NCBI GenBank assembly: GCA_019614645.1 | Contig: JABWDB010000001.1 | Location: 9,779,501 to 9,843,500 of the forward strand | From: Stratiolaelaps scimitus | Lineage: Eukaryota > Arthropoda > Arachnida > Mesostigmata > Laelapidae | Reading direction: 5' to 3' | DNA length: 64,000 bases | Shown here: one piece after another, positions 28,001 through 37,800 of the stretch | How the letters are laid out: each line of letters opens with the position of its first letter | Position numbering within the stretch: the first letter of the stretch is position 1 | The notes under the pieces: model-generated | Databases searched by the model: none | What the model was told of the DNA's origin: nothing | What the model saw: only the letters and a program-made list of their open reading frames with translations | Program-made: the position numbers and the translations under genes

Positions 28001-31000
28001 AACGTACACTTCTACGTGGGGACTCTGGGGACGGAGTAATGGCTGAAATCTCGCTTGCAGTATCGTTGCTACAGATTCACTCGGATTCAAGAAAGGACCC
28101 AATTTCGACTGGCTGACATTGCTGCAGCAAACTACCCGCGTATCATAGTCATGCGTTCTTACGTCGCTCTATTTACTTCGGTCTGATTTGAGAGTGAGGG
28201 CATTACCTAATTAACAGTCATGAGCCAAGTACGGCCAGAGATGGAGGCGTTGTATCCTGCATTCATCCCGTATGACATTTACGTGGTGCTTTCCTTTCAG
28301 GTTGACTAACACAAACATTCACTTCGGTGCATGCGATACGAACATATTATAATACGTGGAGATAAACCACCTCATGAGTTTGTCCGTACAAATGGCTCTA
28401 GATTCGACCGGCGGGACTCATACCGCATCTGGGGAGACATTGCTTCGCTTGGCAAAGGCTTGATGGTCTCACGATGATCTGCAATGGCTCCTGTTTTGCA
28501 GGTAATCGCCAAAGGATTATGGTACGGGCCTCATGCGTACCTCAAGAGCGGCTGGAACAAGATGGACGGAATGCTCGTCTCCATTTCGCTCATTGATTTC
28601 ATGCTCACCATCGTCGCAGACGGAGGACCCCGCATCTTCGGTACGCGCCAACGCAGATTCGTCATGATTCTCGTTCGAGCTGTCATTCGTTCGGATAATC
28701 GGTGTCAATCCCTCTTGTGACACAGTTACTATTTCGCAGCTGTATTTATTTCGTGTTTTCGTGTGCGCCTTGCAAGCGGAGGAGACACGTAGGTGCACGA
28801 GTTCGATCCCCGAAAAAGTTAGCCCAGAAAAATTTACTAGTTAGACCTTTTTCACTATAGTCCCCCTTGATAAAATAAGCAGACTAAACCGACATTGCGT
28901 ATGAATACGGCATACAGTAATAGCATAACGATTGTTATGCAGGATCGTCAAAGTATAAATAGCGTTGATGCGCAACCTTGTTTATATATATATATATATA
29001 TATACATACATATAGACATCTTTATATGTATATAATATTATATAATAATATATATATATATATATATGTCATAGGTAAACGATACTCTCCCTCTTGTCTG
29101 ATATGGGCTTCACTTAAAGTGACGCATTTTAGGCTTTCCGCAAGTACCTTAAACTTTAGTTATAGGGGATTTTCGTAATGTCCACCCGCTCGAGGAGTGA
29201 GAGGAGGAACTTCATTAAGAATTCTGCGCCGACACGAGCACTGGATCTTTTTCTTCATGCAGACACCCCAGGCGGTCGCTTCCGGAATCCCTCATGTAAT
29301 GAAACCGAAAGTGCACTCTACTAACTCGAGAGAGAGAGAGCACGTTTCGATCCTTCGTTCTTTGGTCTGATCAGGTTCCTATATCTGATATGCCCACATA
29401 TCCGCGTTCATAGCGATAACGCCCGTATACCTACAATTTATTTACGTGGCAGTCAAACATTAGCGTGCCCGTCGTGGCTACTGGTTGTGGAGAACGCGAG
29501 AGCCTCGCTGAACAACCAGTGACGATACTACTCGAATGGTCAGCGAATCCTTATATAGGCTGCCCGTCGTCTTAACTGTATCGTCGTCTTAACTTTTATT
29601 TTTAATGTTAATAGTTTCCATTTACAGCCTACTATCATCTACTTTTGCTCGAGGAAATTCGAAGCATACCGTGATTCTAAGCACAAAGATAGACCTTTCT
29701 CATCGTATTTATGATTCCTTTCAAAGTACTTAATGCGCTCTACACACAGACGGTTTCTCTTGACATCTACCGAGATCATTTCACGCAATCTAATCAACTC
29801 TTATTACCGTTATACACAATATTTAGTTATCCGTTACTATTTAGCAATGTGCGGAACAGCCGATGGACTGCCGACAATACTACTTTTTAGCCTCACGCTT
29901 ATTTTCCTATATGCCCATGGGACAGTGCGATTCGATATCATCAAGTAATTCAATTTGATTACAATTTGCATCTCTCTTTTGCTGCTGTTGTTGTTGTTAT
30001 CGATGTTTCTCCTAGGAATCCTGCGGGTGTTTCGCCTCTTGCGATCTCTTCGGCCCCTGCGTGTGATTAACCGAGCGCCGGGGCTTAAACTTGTCGTGCA
30101 GACACTCATGTCTTCACTGAGGCCTATCGGAAACATCGTCCTCATATGCTGCACGTTTTTTATCATATTTGGCATTCTAGGTGTACAGTTATTTAAAGGT
30201 GAGGAGCGATTTGATAGAGCGTATCAGATAGAGTCATGATAACACAAGCTGTCCACACTCGTCTAATTATAATAGATATAGAGGGAGGTCTGGAGATAGG
30301 GTAGCCCATAAACAACGATGCTCACCTGATCCTCGAGGATCAAATTAGTCAAGAGGTCCTATAGCATGGCATACGTAAGAGTAAGCAGAATATAGAACGA
30401 TGCCACTCATTGTGTCTGCTTTGTATCCTGTTATATTATAAACCGGCGGATATACTCTGTTCATTGCTTGTCTTACGCCGTTTGAGCTTTTTGTCGACGT
30501 CATTCGAGTGCTTTAGACTTTACGTTAGTCTATTCCCATAGCCTTCACGCTACCGAATGTACCCCACGCCATTCGACTCACCCCTTACGAACCGTCTACC
30601 TGTCGCATTCCGAATTCCAGGATCATTCTACTATTGTGAAGGACCAGATGTAAAGGATGTGACGAATAGAGTACAGTGTGAGGAGAAACCCGGATATCAG
30701 TGGGTAAACCGAAAGTACAACTTCGACAACCTCGGACAGGCGCTTATGGCGCTATTCGTGTTGTCTTCCAAAGTACGTGCTCCAGTTAGAGTGGAGTAAC
30801 TATGAGCTGTTGTTCGGCTATTTGCGGTAACGCCTCCTCGCTCATGTCTAATGATTTGTTTGCATCTAGTTTTGTGACTAGTCATGATCTTCTAATTACT
30901 ATTTAGGGTTCCTTCATGTGCTATAGCTAGGGACCTAATAATTTGAGTGAATGTATATATCTGTTGACAGAATAATCTATTATAATTGTGAAATCGTAAT

Positions 31001-31781
31001 TGCATGAACAATTTGGTGATAATACACTCTTACACTCTTTTAATCGAGAACTTAAGCATTGTAAAATTGCAGTTCCGGAAATAAACCGCAAATGTTAAAA
31101 CTAAACTATTAAACCTGTGTAGCACACGATGATTCAATCACATGTGTGTGCTGTTGCTTTTTGTGGGTGAACTACTCATTAAACACATCACACCGATCAA
31201 ATGGGAACATTATTATTTTTTTCTTTATTCGATGTGATCTCTGTGAACGATTACAGGGGTCAAATCAAACTGGCTTGACTCTTAGTGATGCTCTAGAAAC
31301 AAGGACTTCTCATTATTTTATTTTGTAGATTCCAACTTTGTTGGAATCTTGTGTTGTCACAAAATGTTCAGTGGGGATTCTTCCTTTGTACGTTGATCAC
31401 AAATGATTGAGATCATAGGAAATGTTGCATGAAAGACGCAGCCCGCCAATTCAAAGACAACATGTACCCGTTAAGCTCACGAAGGCGTATGTATCGTTTA
31501 CGTTGTTTCAATCGGCACAGGATGGCTGGGTAGACATCATGTACTCAGGCCTTGATGCGGTGGGCGAGGATCTTCAGCCGGTAGAGAACTTCAACGAATG
31601 GCGGCTCCTATATTTTATCTCCTTCCTTCTACTCGTGGCCTTCTTTGTGCTCAACATGTTCGTGGGAGTGGTAGTTGAAAACTTCCACAGGTGCCGCGAG
31701 GAACAGGAACGCGAGGAGAGAGCCCTGCGGGCCGCCGAACGGGCCCGCAAACTTGAGAAACGCCGAAGACGTAAGCAACAT

Positions 31782-31832
<51 letters not shown>

Positions 31833-34800
31833 TATTTCCGAAGTCATCTCTCTGAGAGTAAACTTCGGAACTCTCAGCACAATTAAAGTCAATCCAAATA
31901 TTTGCCGCATAAGTTCTGACCGAAAACACTCATGTTGCTCATTAACTCAAGGATGTTACTATTGCATTTGTTTTTCCTTCACTGTCGGTGTCATCACCTT
32001 AATGCCGTTCATTCGACATACGTATACAGAACTTCGGGAGCCGCCGTACTACGCCAACTACTCGCCTGGCCGTTTATTCACTCACAATATGGTGACGTCG
32101 AAGTATTTTGACCTCGCTATAGCGGCCGTTATCGGTCTCAACGTTGTCACAATGGCTCTCGAGTTCTACCAGATGCCACTTGAACTCGAGTACACTCTAA
32201 AGATTTTCAACTATTTCTTCACTGCCGTCTTTATCCTCGAGCTGGCGATGAAACTCATCGCATTGGGGGCTCCTCGATATTTGATAGATAAATGGAATCA
32301 GCTCGACGTCGTGATTGTAATATTGTCTATCATGGGTAAGTGAACTGAGTGAATGTGCTTCATCCATTCGAAATGAATATGAAAAATCTCACATAGTAAT
32401 TGCTGAAACAATCAGCGGGACAGAATCCCATCGCTGCCTGTTTTAGCCTTTGGCGCAAGTTTCACACATCAGGAACTCCGCCGTGAAGTCTGCCAGAGCT
32501 CCGAGGGTTTTCATCACCACCGGTTGAAGCGAAGACATTACCCTCTAATTGTGGCTATAATTGTGCATGCCAATTACCGTTTTGCCGAGCTCATTTAATG
32601 AGCCAAAACATAAAGGATGAATAGCGAAGTCATTCTTATAGAGCAAGTAGGCAACTATTACTATCTATGTGATGGCAGTCTTCTTGTGCTCAGATTTACA
32701 TCTTAATTTCTCTTCATTACGTCCCGCGGTTAATTTCGAGAACAAGTTTACTTCCAACTGTTCGCTCGACCGCCAGCTCCTTCAGGACGGGCTCACGATC
32801 CTGTCTTTTTAGTTCGTTAGTTCGTTGTTTCCCTCGCTCGCCCACCTCCTGACGCCTATCGTGTGTATATATATATATATGATATTTACTTTAACGATGC
32901 CCATGTGATTTATACGCACTACCTGATTGGCAGGTATCGTTCTGGAGGAAATGAAAAGTGGCTTCATCCCGATCAACCCGACGATTATACGGGTCATGCG
33001 TGTGTTACGAATTGCGCGCGTCCTGAAACTCCTCAAGATGGCGGACGGAATACGAGCTCTGCTGGACACCGTCATGCAGGCATTGCCACAAGTCGGCAAT
33101 CTGGGACTGCTATTCTTTCTGCTGTTCTTCATATTTGCAGCATTGGGTGTTGAACTCTTCGGTAGATTGGAGTGTAATGATGAATTCCCCTGCCAAGGAT
33201 TAGGAGAGCATGCGCATTTTCATAATTTTGGTAAGAGCCTACTGTGGAAGGTGCAAACACACACACGTTGACACAGTTAGACCACATTTCCCCATTTTAA
33301 AAAGTGTCAATTAACAGGTTGTGCTACCCGAGCGATTGTCATTTCATACATGATGTTGCCAATGTAATCATTGTGCCATTTCGCGTAGGGCGCTGCGATG
33401 CCATCCCGATTCGTTTCGGTAAAAATATTCGTTTCGATTAGTTTGCTTTTATTTTATTTATTTTTTTTTTCGATTTGTTTCGCTAACTGGACGCTGTAGC
33501 TTTCGTATACATTTTTGTAGTATGCCTTCACTGAACACCTCGAACATATCTCTCCTTAAAATGCGAATGAACAGAGAGGACCATGGCGCATGATAAATAC
33601 TGCATGCATCTGTATTTTTCATCGTTTTTTTTTTAAATAGAACATTGCATTTCCTCCGCCTACAATGTACGAGGCTCCCGTATGCAAATAGCAAATACTT
33701 ATATGTCGTCTGAACCCGTTTGTCTCATTATCGTACGACGGACAAAATCTCAACTCGATTCCCTTGTCATTTGGATCCGTTTGAACAGGTATGGCATTTC
33801 TAACGCTATTCCGCGTGGCCACGGGAGACAACTGGAACGGAATCATGAAGGATACTCTGCGGGATAAATGCGACGCGACGTCCGATTGTGTCAGGAACTG
33901 TTGCGTATCGCCTGTCATCGCCCCGCTCTACTTCGTCATCTTTGTCCTCATGGCCCAGTTTGTTTTGGTCAATGTGGTCGTCGCCGTGCTCATGAAGCAT
34001 CTTGAAGAGTCCCATAAGCAACAGGACGACGATCTTGAGATGGAGGTAAGCGTACGAAAGACGCCAAGCCGTTGTAGCACTTGGCGGCTTTATACCATAC
34101 GACAATACGTGTATACCATTTTCACGTGCATACGGAGACATTTTCGTATGAAAAACGGACATTTTCAAACCGGAACGGACAATTTTCAAAATGTAATGCA
34201 CTGATCGGCACCGCTTCTGGATGGTCAGACATGTTACGTTAGCTAATGAGAAATTGATACCGGATAATCAGGGCTGCAAAAGATCACCGATACGAGCATA
34301 TTGTATAAATTACTTTTTGGACAGTTTTAGAAATGAAGGAAACACCGTCGCTCTTCATTATACAGCTTTTTCTCATTTATTTAGATTTCCGATAATAATA
34401 ATAATAGACATGCCAGCAACGCAGTCTCGCTGTTCTAGATGGTTGTGTCACCACGTTAGAATCGTGGTTGATGTAATCCAAAATTGGATAACGTCTGTCA
34501 ACGATTGGACCTCATTACCTTCGTTCAGCAATAGGCGTTTCGAAGTCGTCTCCAAATTTTATAACACAATGGCCTCCCGGTGGGATTGAATATGTATGAG
34601 CGCGCTGATGAGAACTTTAGCACGTGCCCAGTGGTCTGTCTCGATCGGACTAATGCCTCTGGCTTTCCTAACCATCTGGTGGAGAGATGAGAACAGGGGT
34701 TTAGTGGGTTTGCGAGCTCCTTAATGTCGGGAGGGCATCATGCACGCCCGACAATCCCCCACAAGAAAGTCTTCTTATGTCGCCTGCCTTATGAGTTCTG

Positions 34801-37800
34801 GCATTGGCCATGATAAGTCGTATGGCGTTCATGTGTTTTCCGGAGTGCCAGTATTCCTCCTTCTTCCTCAATAAACGAGCAAAACATTTTTCCAAGGATC
34901 ATCTCTGAGCGGACTGTGCCTTTGTTATTCATGGTCCCGATCAATGTCACCATACGGAACCTTGCTGTGGGGATTCTGATATTTCATAGTTTCTTCTCTA
35001 GGCAGAGATTACGCTACAGACTATGCCTGCACTTGCACCAGAGATTTCCACTGCTTGTCGTGTGCCTCAGCCATCGACAGGTATCAGCTTGAAAAGGAGG
35101 CCTTGCTCAAAGCTGAACTGATAAGCTTGCACGGCCAATTCTCTGTATCGCGCCCGATTAGTTAGGGCAACATAATTGGCCACTCAGCAAGATCTCTAAA
35201 TAGACTGTTGTACCGCATTCGTTATTTTTACAAGTGTCCATTTCAAAGTAAAGATGATATATTTATGTTGCAATTTATGATAGATCGATCAGCTCATAAA
35301 ACGATAGTAATTAAGTCCATATTAACGTCGTCTCTGTTTTCGGTTTACGTTGACGATGATCTCTGCATGTTCGTCTTGTGATTGCATTATCTGTGTTGAA
35401 TCCCGATGCCCAGGCGGAATTACTAGAAGAAGAGCTTGAACGTCAAATGGCCGCGGCGGCTGCGGTTGCTCGTCAGCAGCAGGCCGCTGCCGCGGCCGCT
35501 TTCCAGCAGCAGCATAGGCCGATCATCAAGATGTCATCATTACCTTCGAACTTCGTATTTTACTTCACTTCCGACAATAACAGCAGCAGCAACAACCTCA
35601 ACAACAATAATCTTAACACAACAGCTACAGGAACAACAACAACAGCAGCCGCCGCACTGACGGCTGCTGCAGCAGGAAACCCGTCACCAGCTACAGCTAC
35701 AACTCCAACGTCAGCCGCTACAAAAAACGCTACTAACAAGAACAACATGCTAGCAACTACAGCACTAATAACCACCGCAGCAGCCCATAGCGACAATGTT
35801 CACACCACCCAAGCTCAAGTACGTGAATGAATCACCGACTATATAATGGAGCTTATACATATATATATATATATATGCGTGGATCAAATGCTGGAGGATT
35901 GATTATTCCAGCATATTTTTTAATTGTTCAACTATCTGGCTAGCGCTTATGAAGCAGGTGAGGTCGTGTACTAACAGATGTTCCATACGATATCGGGAAC
36001 AGGATTGTGGCTTGTTGTTCGTGCGATGCACCGTCTCCAGCTGTCACTAAAGCGTTGATATGATTAATAAAAGTCATCCTTTTAAAATCACTTCCATGAG
36101 CGTTTGTAAAATTGCACTTTCGTCAATAAACCTCACTCGAACGTATGAATCAGGTCCCTCGATAGATGTGACATTGTTATTTTTTGTTGCACGCACGTTT
36201 ATGCCCTTCAGATAAATATGAACTCAACAAATTCGGCTTGTTGTGGAGGACACAACTACTACGAACTTGACTCGCCGAAGAAGGTGACAGTAGCGGATCT
36301 GCGCAGTCCCCAGTCCTCGCCTGAGGAAGACGAACCGATGGATGAACAGCGGCTCCACCAAATGACATCGCCGCACCCCTATCCAGGTGTATATCTGGCC
36401 TATGAACAGCATAGACAAACAGTCACACTTCAACATGCTACGAGCATTATTTCGTCTTATTTTAACGTAACCGTCTGCGTGTGCACGCCCGACAACGATG
36501 TAATAGTCGGGTCGGCCAGGCACAAGGAACAGGGCACACAGAGCGCGGTGTAGCAAAACAACGGAAGGGCACGTATTCATACGTTATCGTAAGAAGTTCC
36601 TTAACGCGTTTTGGGGCTCAGGGAAGTGTCCGTTTTTTTGACCATTCCTTGTTTCTGCCATTTGTATTCGGTCATTTTCTTCTTAGGCTATTCGGGCCCC
36701 GAAGGCGAGGAGGGTTGTGGCACAGACGGCAACGGCCCTAGTTCAGCAACATCACGCGGCCGCGGAGGTCACGGCCATGGATTGACAGGTTACCACGTAG
36801 GAGGGCCACCCGCCTCAAGCTGTTGCAGCCACAGCCCGTGCCCCGACGACGACGACGAGTCCCAGCAGTTGTTTGACGACGACGAAGACACGAACCGGAA
36901 CACTTCCGCGAGGTAGTTTGTGCCACAGCCGCGAAAGTACCCCCAGCCCAACCTCCTCCCCCATCTCACCCCCTTCCTCCCTGTGGAACTGCTTTTTGTC
37001 ACTAAGGCCACCAGCCGACGAAGTCATTGAAACTTGTTGCGTATGGATTGTGAAATTCGGTAACTGTTCGTGGAGCAAAGGTATCGCAAAACAGGGCGTC
37101 GTTTAGACTAGCGCTAATCTAGCGGTGTGTGTGTTTTGTGCACGATATCTGGGGGCATTAATTGTGACAAGAATCTTACTTGATCGCCTCGCGGCTACCA
37201 GTATCCCCTGTTAATGGTCGGACAATCAAGTTTAGTGAATTAGAGCGCATATTTCGTTTGCGGCTGGATCCCAGCCCTTTTCCAATGGGACATTCATCGT
37301 TACTTGTCCATATATTGGCATCACTACGAGGAATGTCGGAAGGAAAATCCACAATCCCCTGAGGCGACGGGATTCGAATCTGCGACCTGGAAATCTTTCA
37401 GCATCTGCAGTATGTAAACGATACGCTATCCATCAAACGTGATTAATTCCCTGATATACCACTCAATGATGATGTCGATGATGGCAGCCGCTCTTCTAAC
37501 GGTGCACGTTCTCCATTTAACCCAATGGTAACATTACAGAGACGAACAGGCGATCGTCGCGTCCTTCGCTGATCTGTCCGCCTGTGGCGAGGAGTCATGG
37601 ACAGACCTCTTCAACAGCGACGCTAGCTGCTGGTCTTCGACTAGGTGAGCGGAACGAGCATGAACTTTATCATACGGCACAGCACTACGACAAGTGATTT
37701 ACGTGAAGGTACATCTTATACATATATATATATCCTATATGAGAAGATGCTGTGTATCGTACACAAAACCGCGCAAATAAATATATTATTATTATTAAAG

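Noticed and set aside
31771..32029. Optional cassette exon in the III-IV linker, as in some Cav3 genes
   Set aside because: The 259-bp intron is largely (AT)n plus a short AT-rich tail, with no open, splice-flanked segment in the right phase.
34701..34895. Minus-strand frame [20 protein letters not shown]
   Set aside because: It looks protein-like but is only 64 codons, within a channel intron, with no identifiable family. It is noted as a possible old retroelement fragment only.
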